Positions 1-10,506 of a stretch of DNA of 64,000 bases are shown here, one piece after another. The first letter of the stretch is position 1. Each line of letters starts with the position of its first letter. Below the pieces are notes generated by a model that searched no databases, was not told the DNA's origin, and worked only from the letters and a program-made list of their open reading frames with translations. The translations under genes and the position numbers were made by a program. The DNA comes from Platynereis dumerilii (lineage: Eukaryota > Annelida > Polychaeta > Phyllodocida > Nereididae), in the NCBI GenBank assembly GCA_026936325.1, contig JAPTHN010000008.1, positions 50,943,706 to 51,007,705 on the forward strand, in the 5' to 3' direction.

Positions 1-648
1 TTGGCTTTCCAAGTGCTGGATAATAGATGAATAGGAAAATAACTTTTCTGCAGATTTTGGGTCGAATTTCATGCCTCTAGCACTGATAGTTTTCGAGATA
101 CATCATTTTTGTTGCGATACATTTAAACAGCCTATTTTTAAAATACCAAGACAAACCTATATTTTTGCAACAAGGGGCACATTCAGTGGAATCAGTGATG
201 GCTCTGACACATTATTAGTGCTGTAAAATGACTGCGTAGCAATCAATTTGAGTTGGTGTCAGATAAAAGGATTACAATACTTAAAAGACTTTACATCAAT
301 AACGTTTAAAATTTGCATGAAATGCACTGAGCTGGTCATGTGCAAACTGTTAATTAGCACAAGATGCTATTACAAGGTATTGATCTCAGTCTCTGCCTAT
401 CCATATCTGTAATATGAAGCTACTCAAATTTATTATAGACCAACAATATTGTCAACTGTCTCTGTTCGTGACTGACAAGTAGCTGTCAGTCACTGGAAAA
501 TGGAATTGGGTCAACATTTACATATGTAGGTCAGGTCACAAGATCAGGATGCACAACAGCTGCCTGTATTACTATGCCAGACTAACTACTTTCAAAGCAT
601 GGCTGCTGGTGGAGACCCAGTATTCTACTTTGAACGGAAATGTTTGGA

Positions 649-857
649 TGGATGGATGATTGGGGCTTTACGTCCTGTATTTATGCACTTGGTAGGCTAA
701 TTAGGACAGGGGGAGGACACGGCAATGAGGCAAAGGATGATTGAAACAGCCGTCCAACATAGGCCTGCCCAGGTGACCCGGCAAGAGCTGGATTCGAACC
801 CTGGACCCAACGATTGGCAGCCCAGCACGCTACCATTAGACCAACCCTCCCCCCACA
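649..857 (-). mobile_element. tRNA-derived SINE, complete, with 12-bp target duplication
   Basis: Read on the minus strand, the head has a pol III A box (TGGTCTAATGG) and B box (GGTTCGAATCC) in tRNA-like spacing, followed by a tRNA-unrelated body and a (TCCA)n-type tail. It is flanked by the direct repeat GAAATGTTTGGA at 637-648 and 858-869, as expected of LINE-driven insertion. It lies downstream of gene 1 exon B in the transcribed direction. The good target duplication suggests a fairly recent insertion. Confidence 0.8.
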
Positions 858-1105
858 GAAATGTTTGGAAAACAGCAGACAAAAAGAAACTGCGTTGTAA
901 CTCCAGCTTTGCCTTTTGCTTTAAAATGTTGTTGGTTATGTCACAAAAACTTGGAAAGTTAAGTAACATCACAGACCGTAATTCTAAGGCATAAATTCAA
1001 CACAAATTCCTTGTGAATCCCAAGGCAGCTGCTGGGCCTATGCCATGTAAAGTATCCACATTTTTTTAATTTGTCAAATTTTAATGATATAGAATGGAAA
1101 CATAC

Positions 1106-1232
1106 CTTTGATAGCCTGCTCTCTTGTACATAGGTCGGCCATTACAAGTGACATTAGTGATGTAGTAGTGTCCAGAACAGGTCGCATAGAGAGGCGCACC
1201 ATCAGCTCGTCTTAAATGGACATGTCGGCAGG
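1106..1232 (-). CDS. Gene 1, exon B of secreted Cys-rich protein
   Basis: A 127-nt exon with acceptor TTTTTTAG and donor GTATGT. It enters in phase 1 and leaves in phase 2. The translation includes CRHVHLRRADG, then ATCSGHYYITNVTCNGRPMY. The Y-Y-x-T-N-x-T-C-x-G-R-P-x-Y core and three cysteines are shared with exons at 11.7, 39.7 and 61.6 kb, all exactly 127 nt. N-V-T is a possible N-glycosylation site. Exons C and A of this gene must lie beyond the left edge of the window. I do not recognise a named domain; the fold and function are unknown. Confidence 0.8.
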
Positions 1233-1558
1233 CTAAAAAAGAGAAGACATTTTTAAAGTGATTTTTTCCTGTGTCATCTTTAGAAGATTGCAGAGTATTG
1301 CAGTTCGATCAGTCACATCAAGAGAAGGTCATTTGATATGTCATAACTGATTTAGAGTAAAATCATCAGTATCATGATTCCCTAAGAGCGACAGTGCAAC
1401 AGTCCACTCTTTTTGCATATATATATATATATATTCTGCATCAAATATTTAAGGCCAATCATGCAACAGGAGACCAGTCACATGACAGACCAATAAATAA
1501 CAATATTGTTGTCTTAAAGTTCAATCCTACAGAATACAGCTGCTCCACCTATTGTACT

Positions 1559-1829
1559 CCACAGTTCAACAAAAATACCCCAGCTGGTGGCTCCCCCACT
1601 TTGTCAAATTGTTCATATGCATTGGAAAAGCCACAGATTTTTGAAAACAGGGGTGGGTTCACTCTAAAGCTGCTGGCTCAGCCATGAATAATGGCACTAA
1701 ACTATAAATGCACACATTTTGGGTCGATATATAGGCCTATAATTCAATCCAACTTTCATAAAAATCGGAGAAGGAATCTTTGAGATATCCAAGTTTATTT
1801 TAAGGGGAACTTATTTTTGTTGAACTGTT
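1559..1829. mobile_element. Internally deleted copy of the 618-bp AACAGTTCAAC MITE
   Basis: The right end matches the family end (GTTGAACTGTT), and the internal part matches the CCAGCTGGTGGCTCCC and GGCTGCTGGCTCAGCC blocks of the copies at 30.3, 40.8 and 42.5 kb. The left arm jumps from the terminal repeat straight to the internal block, so roughly 350 bp are missing. TA target sites are not preserved, which makes this the oldest copy in the window. It lies in intron 1 of gene 1. Confidence 0.65.
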
Positions 1830-2044
1830 TTTCATAAATTTCACATATTGTACGCCACGTAACTCTCAAAAAACATCGGTAACCCCCCTTCAAAGACATG
1901 TTTTTCAATAAAGTGTATTTTCAGCTATATTCCTTTAATTTTTCATAAATATTTCATGGATATTGTTTGAGTGATGCTGCTTTTCGTTATAAATCCCAAA
2001 CTCTTTCAGTACTTCTGAAAATTGAGGTGCAGAATATAACAAAT

Positions 2045-2150
2045 GTTGAGTCGACCAATATTATAATTTTTATTCGACTTAGCAGGTAATATCGGTCGAG
2101 CCAATAAAACTCAATATTGGTCTCCTCACCATCCACTATCTATATAATAT
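2045..2150. repeat. Dispersed repeat, inverted relative to 46380-46480
   Basis: About 100 bp with GCAGGTAATAT and CTCACCATCCACTATC is found again in inverse orientation at about 46380-46480. No termini or target duplications could be defined, so the class is unknown. Confidence 0.5.
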
Positions 2151-2393
2151 ATATAGTTTACAGGCCGTGACAGTGATCACACCATACGAATGTGAGTCAC
2201 TGAGTTTAACATGGCAAATATCTATATATATGGATAGGGTTTTGATTGCACAACAATCGTTTTGGTGATCACTCTTTATATCCTTGACATCGTTACATCA
2301 TGTCTCCTTGAGTGCTAATTTCACAAAGAATAGTTCATCTCCCTGTAAAACACCTTTAAGCGATACATGATTAATAGTTAGTTCTTGGAGAAG

Positions 2394-3550
2394 CAGGGTT
2401 GCGATTTTTATTGATTTTTATAAAAAAATTAAAAAATCGGATTTTTTTGATTTAAATCGGATTTTTTTTATTTAAATCGGATTTAAATCATTCATGGATA
2501 AAGTTCATTTTCCGTATCAATTTCACCAACTGTTATTAATTGTTATGCATTGACATATTATGAATAACACATATATGAATGTAAATAAGGCATATATATA
2601 ATAATTTTGTTTAAATTAGAGAAATTATAATGCAAAATTATGAAATCAAGGCAGGTGATGTATTAAATATAATAATCATAATGTAAGCTACGGCAGCAGT
2701 TAACACATTTTTATACGGATGTGTTAATAAATGTCTTTTTCACAGAACATCATAACTATACAGCTTACTTGTATTAGAAGTACACCTTCTAAAAGATAAA
2801 AAGGGATGTCAAAACTAGTCATAATTTTCCCTACTCTGCAATGAACTGCTACGTTAAATCACCAGTCTCAGCACTCAGTCTCACGATGCCTGTTAATTTT
2901 GTTTCACATGTAGTGTATTTGATATCAGTTTAGCAGTAGGGGCTTTGGGGACAGTGCTGCATTTGCAGAACATGGTTTTGTTTTTCATTGCAGCAATGAA
3001 ATAGTTTGAGAATCATGAGAATGCCATTATTGAAATAAAATTGTTTAAATCTTTATTTACATGTATGTAGTCATTCTACTCGGATCTATTTATCAAAAAT
3101 ATTTTATCATATATCTAAAATTATATCTTATATATTTACAGGTGGCCTGTGTGATATGTCATTAGACATATTTATGAAAGAGTATTGCTAAATGGTAGGT
3201 TGCAAGCTGTAATATCTCACTGCCAGCTTTATTTGCGCTTTTTTAAGCCTTTTTATCACAACTTTGATTTAAATCGTGATTTTTATTGAGTGATTTAAAT
3301 CATGATTTAAATCAATGACAGTGGCGTCCCTATGGGGGGGCACGAGGGGGCACAGGCCCCCCATATTGGACCTGTGCCCCCCCAGGTGCCCCCCCATATG
3401 AACTTTCCAACTCTGGCTAAAATATACAATTAGTATAGTGAGTGCCCCCCCAGAGAAAAGGGTGCCCCCCAGGTGCCCCCCCGCTCGAGACCCCCCAGTT
3501 ACGCCACTGATCAATGATTTAAATCGAATGATTTAAATCCAGCAACCCTG
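2394..3550. mobile_element. hAT-like non-autonomous element, nested host
   Basis: The ends are CAGGGTTGC and GCAACCCTG, typical of hAT transposons. Both subterminal zones are filled with the palindrome GATTTAAATC (three or more times at each end), a likely transposase-binding repeat. The flanks TGGAGAAG and (two bases further out) AGGAGAAG are a near-match 8-bp target duplication. There is no transposase frame. A second hAT MITE (3319-3509) sits in its right end. It lies in intron 1 of gene 1. Confidence 0.7.
3319..3509. mobile_element. hAT MITE with perfect 8-bp target duplication
   Basis: A 191-bp element starting CAGTGGCGTCCC and ending ACGCCACTG, with C/G homopolymer runs inside. It is flanked on both sides by ATCAATGA (3311-3318 and 3510-3517), a perfect 8-bp duplication. 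It is inserted into the subterminal repeats of the hAT-like element 2394-3550 and is therefore younger than it. Confidence 0.88.
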
Positions 3551-3656
3551 TCAGGAGAAGCCAAAAAACTGAATATCAATTATGTCTGCCCTTATCCAGT
3601 GAGCCACAGCTAAAACGTCAGAAACAATTTATGAATAGATCCAGTTACCCACTTAC

Positions 3657-3708
3657 CTAAAGAAGTGCTGATCAGAAGAACAAAAACAATTTCTGAAGAG
3701 TGCATCAT
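3657..3708 (-). CDS. Gene 1, signal-peptide first exon of secreted Cys-rich protein
   Basis: On the minus strand an ATG-ATG pair opens a 52-nt coding exon reading MMHSSEIVFVLLISTSL plus one base, followed by a consensus donor GTAAGT. The peptide has a short polar N-terminus and a hydrophobic core (IVFVLLI), as a secretion signal does. The leftover G joins the CC that opens exon B at 1232 to make GCC (Ala), giving STSLA-C, a plausible signal-peptidase site just before the first cysteine of the mature protein. The agreement of splice phases is the main support for linking this exon to the family. Upstream, 3710-3900 on the minus strand, is the likely promoter; I see an ATTGG (CCAAT-box type) motif but no clear TATA box. 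Confidence 0.7.
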
Positions 3709-3709
3709 C

Positions 3710-4905
3710 CTTCAACAGTCAGAACTGATGTCAAAAATGATTAAAATTGAAGCACAACCAATGAGCATCTCAAAAATGCATGGGAGGTGTAGTCATGCGC
3801 ACAACACGAAAGTACACTGGCATGCGTCATAAATATTAAATCATTCAGCAGAGCTTTTAAAGAAGAGGCCATCTATTGTATAGTGTTAAGGAATTCTCCA
3901 CAATTAATTATTTAAAGACTGCCTGGAGAAGTTTTTCAGTAATATCGATATCTCCCAAGAAATAATTGTTTTAGATATAAAGACAAGACGGTCAATCAAT
4001 TGCTGTCTATGTAAAACAAGCCCGAAGCATCCCCAAATGCCCCATAGCAAGTTATATAAGGCACGTGCACACTGTCGTTGTTGATTGCAGTTTTACGATT
4101 GAATTTTTCAAGACCATTAACCCTTTATTGCTTTTATTGACTTTATAGGAGGCAACTAATGGTTCTGCTGACAGGGTCTAAAATTTAATTAAGCCCAACT
4201 TTGCAGCCAGTCAACTTTTACATCAATTTGTTATTGGGAAGAAGTGGTCTACTGCCCATCGAAAAGTACACTTGGTGTGTCTACTACTAATGATTTGTGA
4301 TGATCAATAGGCTACTCTCAATATAATTTTAATTTCAGGAGAGTCATGTTGTGTATTTGTGCCTGAAAAACAATAGGATTATCAATATGATTCTTGCACT
4401 AAATCTATTATAAAAGACACAACATTCAACATGGCCTCTGCACTTCCCATGCTAAAAGTTTTATTTTAGTTCAAATTCCATTTTAAAAATAAGACCTACA
4501 GTAGTCATTTTCTCGTATATACTGAATGCTTGTAGCTCTGAATAAGGCAGTAATTTTTGAAAAGAGTACGGCGACATGACTCTCATGTTACTGTCTCCCA
4601 AAAATCACTTTACTGTCTCCTGATAGGAGATTATCTGATTAAAAGAAATGATGAGTTTCCACTTTACACCACAATTAAGTGGTCAACACATTCTATGTGA
4701 CTTAAGGCTACGGAATAGCCAGGATTAATCAGTTCTCATAAAAATACTTCAAAGACATGAACTTACCAAAAAGGTTTATGCATCAAATATATTAAACTAC
4801 CAATTAAAGTTATATGTCATTACATTGTGTGAGCATTGGTCAACTATAATTCATTGGCCTATTGGTTAACTTAAATTTTCTTGACAAGCAAGTTTTCTTT
4901 GTTAT
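3710..4905. other. Intergenic spacer between gene 2 end and gene 1 start
   Basis: About 1.2 kb between the stop of gene 2 (4906) and the ATG of gene 1 (3708). It should hold the 3' end of gene 2 and the promoter of gene 1. I see no open frame or clear repeat. Confidence 0.5.
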
Positions 4906-5369
4906 CTATGTTATTTTGACTTCACAAACTTCCGAGATATTTCCAAGACGAACAACTCCAGGATGCATTGCAAGAACAACTTCATTGCATCCACCCGGGG
5001 GACACATGCATGCAAACTGACAGAGATCCCTGGTGGATGTGGCAGAGATCAGTTGACATGTGACCTCTGCTCCGCACAGTGGTGAGCATTGTGGATTATC
5101 ACGGTCGTCTTCGAAGGATCGGGCAAAGAACTGCATGGCAAGTTGAGTACATGGTTCGTCAAATATCTCGCAATGTAAGTTGGAACCCTCCATGGCAATG
5201 CTGAGTTGGGCAACAGGCGGTGATGGAGTGTCAAGAAGGACAAGAACCACCGGGGATATGTCCAAAGCAGATTTCGATAACGGGTAGCAGGTGTCATTGC
5301 GTCCATCAACTATCTCAAGTATACCATCATCTTGTGTTTCATGTCTTGGCACATATTGCCTTGCAGTCT
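4906..5369 (-). CDS. Gene 2, last exon (A) of secreted Cys-rich protein
   Basis: A 464-nt terminal exon that begins after TTTTGATAG and ends in TAG at 4906. It encodes about 154 residues with eleven cysteines, including the clusters CSPLCGAEVTC and CQFACMCPPGGC, and ends VCEVKIT. The opening DGILEIVDGRNDTCYPL loosely recalls the start of F5/8C-like (discoidin) modules, in which an exposed loop carries a DG-N-TC motif, but the rest does not allow a firm domain call. The exon length is identical to the paralogue at 36.2 kb. Exons B, C and A together give 242 residues before the stop, plus the signal peptide. Probably extracellular; function unknown. Confidence 0.8.
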
Positions 5370-5399
5370 CTATCAAAATAATGGAGAGCGGAAGAATAT

Positions 5400-7740
5400 A
5401 TTATATATTATAAACAAGTGTCATTGTGCAGAAAATCAGTCAAGTGCGACCATTTCCTGTTTGCCTTTAGTCTTGTTTATCACATCAGGGTATTTAAAAA
5501 ACAAAGCCTAACCCACGTCACACCAAACAAATCAGGGTGTCATTTCGATGTGTGTGACATACAGACCAAAAGGGCAAAAAAATTTGCACAAAAGCCTTAT
5601 TTTTGAAAGCTGCAGAGCATTTTTAAGATCTGCATTTTGCACAGCAAGGGAAAGAATTTATTTTTATTGTGCTTTGAATTTAGATATTTTTTATGAAAAG
5701 TTTATATGGCGTGACCAGAGAAGTCTCAGAAGTGCTAATGCTTTTTTTCAAATCAAAATATCAAACAGAACACCCATTATTTAATTTTTTGTGCAAAAAT
5801 TAAGAAGTGAAATTTTTAATGCTTTAACACATCCCTGATAAGCAAAATTAGCAATTATTGGTTGGGTGAAATTTTCTTAATCGCCAAACATCAGCATTAC
5901 TTGGCCAGATATTTGAATATTATGATCCAGGTTGATAAAGTCATTAGACCTTTGATGAGAACAGAACAAATAACTTCAATGTTTTTCCACTAGGAGGCGG
6001 TAAAGCCCTGGAGTTGAATTAATGTTGATCCCACTCTAAACTTAGAGCTGAATTTGTGCCCTCTTGAATCCATAACAGAAACTACAACCGAACACAACTT
6101 CAGATGCAGCAACTGTTGCTTTTCTGCAGTGTTGTGGAGTAACTATTTTGTCTGTTGAATTGTCTAGAATTGAATATTAAATAACTTTTAATCGGCCAGT
6201 GTACGCTTAGAATTGATTTATTGCTGCAAAGTGGTACTTGTTGAGGAACTTTTTTTTTGGCGGAATCATGCTTTTCCTGGCCAGGGAATTGTGAGTAGTC
6301 CCTGTTTGGCAGCCAGCCAGACAGCCACGAGCACTGCCACTTCTCAGTGTAAGCTTGTTAAGCTTTCCCTGACCACAGCATAACACTACTTTGTGAAGTT
6401 GTAACAAAAAAATTAACAGTTACTCTCCTCCTGTCTGACAGGTAATAGATAACAGTTTCAGATCTCTTAAAGCAATTAAGTTAATGCTTGAGTTTTTCAT
6501 TGTTTTCTGCTCGTTGTTTCAATTAGTTTCTATGTAGAAAACCATAAACAATCAATTAGTGTTGTCTGTGTCACTGCACTTTGGCCACAGTGAAAGGCTG
6601 ACAGTAATTACATGTGCACTCATTGATAGTTTAACATTGTTGATTACAATTTGTTTACATCTTGCTGGCAGCTCAGCTGTGTGTATGAGCACAAGTAATG
6701 AGGTCCCTCTACCTGGACATGATCTGACCTACTTGAATATTGATATCTGTGTCACCTGGAGGTCATCCCATTTCTGGCAGACTCTCCAGCTGTGCTGTTT
6801 GTTTAGAGACTGTGAGAAGACTGTGTTGATGCCATTTTTAACCTTCAGTATCAGGAACTTTAATTGACCTACCTGCCATCTACTGGAAAAACATATTGGG
6901 AGTAATTTTTTTCATTTTCATCAAAAGTCTTACAATTTGACGGACCTGGGTCATCTCACCTGAATAATGTGAATATGTGGTCAAGCACTGCTGATGTTTG
7001 GCCGTTAAGAAAATTTCACACAATCAATAATTGTTAATTTTGCTCATTAGGAATGTTTTTATGCATTGCAAATTTAACATTAAAATTTTTCACAAAAACA
7101 TTAAAAATGGGGTGTTCTGTTCAATATTTTGATTGGAAAAAAGCATTAGCACTTCATCTCTGGTCAATGTGGTCATGTCAAGTAAACTTTTCATAAAAAT
7201 ATCTCAGTTCAAAGCACAATAAAAACCTAATTCTTTCCCTTTCTGTGCAAAACGAAGATCTTTGAAAGTGCTCTGTAGCTTTCAAAAATAAGGCTTTTGT
7301 GTAAATTTTCCGCCCTTTTGGTCTGTTTGCCACACACATCGAAATGGCACCCTGATTTGTTTGGTGAGATTTGGTAAGGTTGTTTTTTTTTTAAATACTC
7401 TGATGTGCAGTGGCGGATACAGGGGGGGCCTAGGGGGCCCGGGCCCCCCCTAGACCACTTAGATTAATAGTAGTATTTTGAAGAAAATACGCCGCGATGC
7501 GGACCCGCGAATGCCGCAACACGTCCGGGCCCCCCCTAGACGACCCTGTCTGGATCCGCCACTGATCTGATAAAGGAGACTAAAGACAAACAGGAAATGG
7601 TCGCATTTGACTGATTTTGGGCACAATGACACTTGCTTATAATAGGAATAATACCGTTTAATTGGATTTGACAAGAAAGAATTATCTTTCAAATTATGAG
7701 CAAAAATGAAGAAGGACATTTCTTTTTTTGTTTAGTGTAT
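5400..7740. mobile_element. Long inverted-repeat (foldback) element in gene 2 intron
   Basis: The segment 5400-5960 is repeated in inverse orientation at about 6950-7655, for example AAATCAGTCAA-TGCGACCATTTCC in both arms, separated by a loop of about 1 kb without coding capacity. A related single arm occurs in gene 3 at 39475-39640. It lies entirely within the intron between exons C and A of gene 2 and accounts for most of the extra length of that intron. The right arm carries a 157-bp hAT MITE (7408-7564). Family unknown. Confidence 0.65.
7408..7564. mobile_element. hAT MITE inside the foldback arm
   Basis: A 157-bp element with ends CAGTGGCGGA and TCCGCCACTG and a C/G-rich core. The opposite foldback arm at about 5480-5495 keeps the uninterrupted sequence (TTTATCACATCAG), so the insertion can be read against an internal empty site. 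A CA-ATCAG-like 8-bp duplication with one mismatch is visible. Confidence 0.78.
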
Positions 7741-7770
7741 AACAATGTGAAACATTATCAAACATAATTT

Positions 7771-8572
7771 GATGGTGAAAGTGCAAAACCTCGTATGTCA
7801 AAAAAAGCCATTTTTCAGAAATTGGAAAAAACTATCACCGATCTTTTTTTATGGTAATGTTTATCGATATGTGAGGTAAGCTCAACTTGATTTATAGAAA
7901 GTGACACCCTGTTTTAGCATAACTTTTTGTCAGAGGTCGTTGACCCCTGGAATTGATGTCACATCAGATATGATTGAAAATGTTGACTTACAAGGTTTTG
8001 CACTTTCACTTAGTAAGGTGCAAAACCTTGTAACTCGACCATTTTTCACACTTTAAAGCAACTTGCAGTATTCAATGTACCTTTAATCTATAGGTAAACA
8101 GTAAAAAATATAATTTGACCATGATAAATAACAACAGCTAACTTTAATTAGTGGCTACAATGGCAAAAAAAAGGAAAATGACACTTTTTTCAAGTTTTTG
8201 TGCACTCTATTTTTCAATAGCCTATATCACCACAATAAATACAGGGAGGTAAAAAATTTTTAAAAAGGAAATTTCCTGTGAGCCATAAAAAACGTATCAA
8301 AATCATAATTTTTCAAAAAAGGTTGAAATATCCTAAATATGTGCTTCAAAGTTTTGATTTGAGTTACGAGGTTTTGCACTTTCACTTTTTGGAACAAATC
8401 GACATACAAGGTTTAGTGAAACCATGGTTAAATCATTCTGTCACAGCTTCCAAAAATAGCAAAGAGGCAAGGTGAACAATTGACAACATGTATTGGATAT
8501 TGAATTAGTCATTCCACTCAAAATCTAAAAATAGCAAAATTTCGACATACGAGGTTTTGCACTTTCACCATC
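7771..8572. mobile_element. MITE with GGTGAAAGTGCAAAACC termini next to exon C
   Basis: The terminal inverted repeats match over about 28 bp, beginning GATGGTGAAAGTGCAAAACC. The phrase AAGGTTTTGCACTTTCAC recurs at three or more internal places (about 7993, 8018, 8368). No transposase frame. The right end is 11 bp from the exon C donor site. Target duplication is unclear. Confidence 0.8.
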
Positions 8573-8583
8573 CATATACTCAC

Positions 8584-8720
8584 TGCATGTTGCGACAAAA
8601 GCTGTGCTCTTCCCAAGTGGAAATTTGCCTTTCCAGTAAAGTTTCACGAAGCGCCTGAAACCACATGGTCCATCAGTTGAATGATGACAACCCCATTGGC
8701 CCCGTATGAAAGCCAATTTT
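8584..8720 (-). CDS. Gene 2, exon C of secreted Cys-rich protein
   Basis: A 137-nt exon with acceptor TTTGTTTCAG and donor GTGAGTA. After the split Arg it reads KLAFIRGQWGCHHSTDGPCG, then a basic stretch with YWKGKFPLGKS and a final VATC. It is in phase with exon B before it and exon A after it (A plus AG makes Lys). A MITE ends at 8572, only 11 nt inside the downstream intron. The paralogous exon at 36.9 kb has the same length and the WKGxFPLGK motif. The product has three cysteines here; no named domain is recognised. Confidence 0.78.
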
Positions 8721-9019
8721 CTGAAACAAATTCCACTGTTATAGTCGAGCATGGAAAGCGAAGTTCACAAATAGCTGTAGGGCCATTACTTTATCATTAT
8801 TTAGGAGAAAGCAGGGAATATGTAGACTGTAGAGTATGGTGTACCATTTGAAGTATCTCGTTCTTGGAGAGTCACGCCTGCTAAAGCTCACCAAATACAA
8901 AATATGCATGACTCAGACTAAGATCGCATTTTTATTTGTGCTCCATTGTACAATACTTATATAAATTTTCAATATTACGAAAATATATTAATGCGAGCAA
9001 TAGGACTCCTTGAAGGCTA

Positions 9020-10060
9020 ATTGATTGAACATGGCTTGGCTGTAGAGCTTGGTCAGGAGAACATTTTAAAACAAAAACCAAAAAGTCTGTTTGGAAATTT
9101 TTAAGTTTTACTAATTTTTAAACTTTTTGGTTTATCACACTCATATTTCCTGATGAAACAAGGGCAAAGAACTTGAAAGAAAGTCATTTAGATCATTTCC
9201 AGAGACAATTAATTATTGAAAGACATAACACAGCTTGATAACCCATGACCTGACTATAAATCTATGCTTAAACAATGATATATTGAAGGAAGCATTGCAT
9301 TTTTTCTATGCTTACTCTGACATTGTGTTGAAACTGTGATGGTCAGTTTTGGTGGATTCACTTTGGCTAGAAGCCGGGGAATCTGAACCACTTTAAAATT
9401 ACATCACAGCTCGTAGTTATTTCACATATATTGCAATGCTAGAACTTCGAGTCATCTCTGACATCACACTTCAACAACATAGAAAAGAACTTCCACGTAA
9501 TTTTATGAGGACTGTAATAAAGAATATATGTTGTTATGAAAAGATTATGTTCACTCATCTTTGCACCTCTAGGCCTTTGAGGATGTTGATGAATAAAACA
9601 TCACTGATATGATATATAACAGCACCGAGAAAAGATCATTTTGTAATATTTGTTTTGTAAAACATTCATGAAACAGTCACGGTATTGATCGAATATAACT
9701 GAAAACTAGCCTATATAAATAACTATATAAATAATTAACATGCAAAAACAATACCACTGATTACAAGAACAACATTGGAAGACCACAATACTTACTTACT
9801 ATTGTCCTACTAGTCTGTAGTAAACAGTCACATGTGTTTGTCACACTCTGCAACACAATTTGATCATTAATTGTCTCTGGAAATGATCTAAACTACTTTT
9901 TTTCAAGATCTTGCCCTTGTTTCAGCAGGAAATATGAGTGTGATAAACCTAAAAATTACAAATTTGGTAAGCCTTTTACTTAAACATTTCCAGACAGATT
10001 TTTATTTTGTTTGAAAATGTTCTCCTGACCAAGCTCTACAGCCTTGCCAGGTTAATTTTA
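9020..10060. mobile_element. Foldback element in gene 2 intron B-C
   Basis: Arms at 9020-9240 and 9840-10060 are inverted copies of each other; both contain TGGTCAGGAGAAC and CACACTCATATTTCCTG in opposite senses. A similar arm is present in the equivalent intron of gene 3 (37340-37446 continued at 38561-38620), where the TA element 37449-38558 has split it. The insertion may predate the gene duplication. Confidence 0.6.
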
Positions 10061-10223
10061 TGGGTAATTGTTTTACTATTAAAGTTTGGTCAGAGGACCC
10101 GGCCCGTATGTGTGGCCTGCTGGAGTTCAGACCAGGCTCAATATCATCTTAGAAGCTATAGCCTCAACAGTGTTGATGAAATTGGGTCTAAGAGGCTTCA
10201 TTTGCCCAAGTGAATGAGTTAAT

Positions 10224-10506
10224 AGGCAGCTGGGTGGCCGAGTGGTTATGGCTCACACCTGCTCCACAGAAGGTCTTTTCTGCATGGATTTGAAACCGGG
10301 TGGAGAATCAAAAATTATCAGTGGACCTTTATGAGCGAAATCCCAGGTGCATGGATGTCATTTGGAAGAGACGTTAGCTTGGTGGCCCTTTGTATCACTG
10401 TCTGTGCTGGGCAAGAAAAAGATCCCTCACATTGGGTAAATGTGTAACATGTTGAGGACTCTTTCTCTCCCATCCCATCAATTAACCCTCGTGAGTGCCA
10501 AGAACT
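10224..10506 (+). mobile_element. tRNA-derived SINE (tRNA-Ser/Leu-like head)
   Basis: The head has an A box (TGGCCGAGTGG) and a degenerate B box (GGATTTGAAACC), followed by a body with GATCCCTCACATTGGGTAAA and CCCTCGTGAGTGCC. The body is found again, inverted and without the tRNA head, at about 55970-56112. The 3' end abuts the MITE at 10507. Confidence 0.72.

Noticed and set aside
641-860. A functional tRNA gene at the A/B box pair
   Set aside because: The acceptor stem does not pair, and a SINE body with tail and target duplication follows.
4906-5369. Firm call of exon A as an F5/8C (discoidin) domain
   Set aside because: Only the first 20 residues are reminiscent; the eleven-cysteine remainder does not fit the family.
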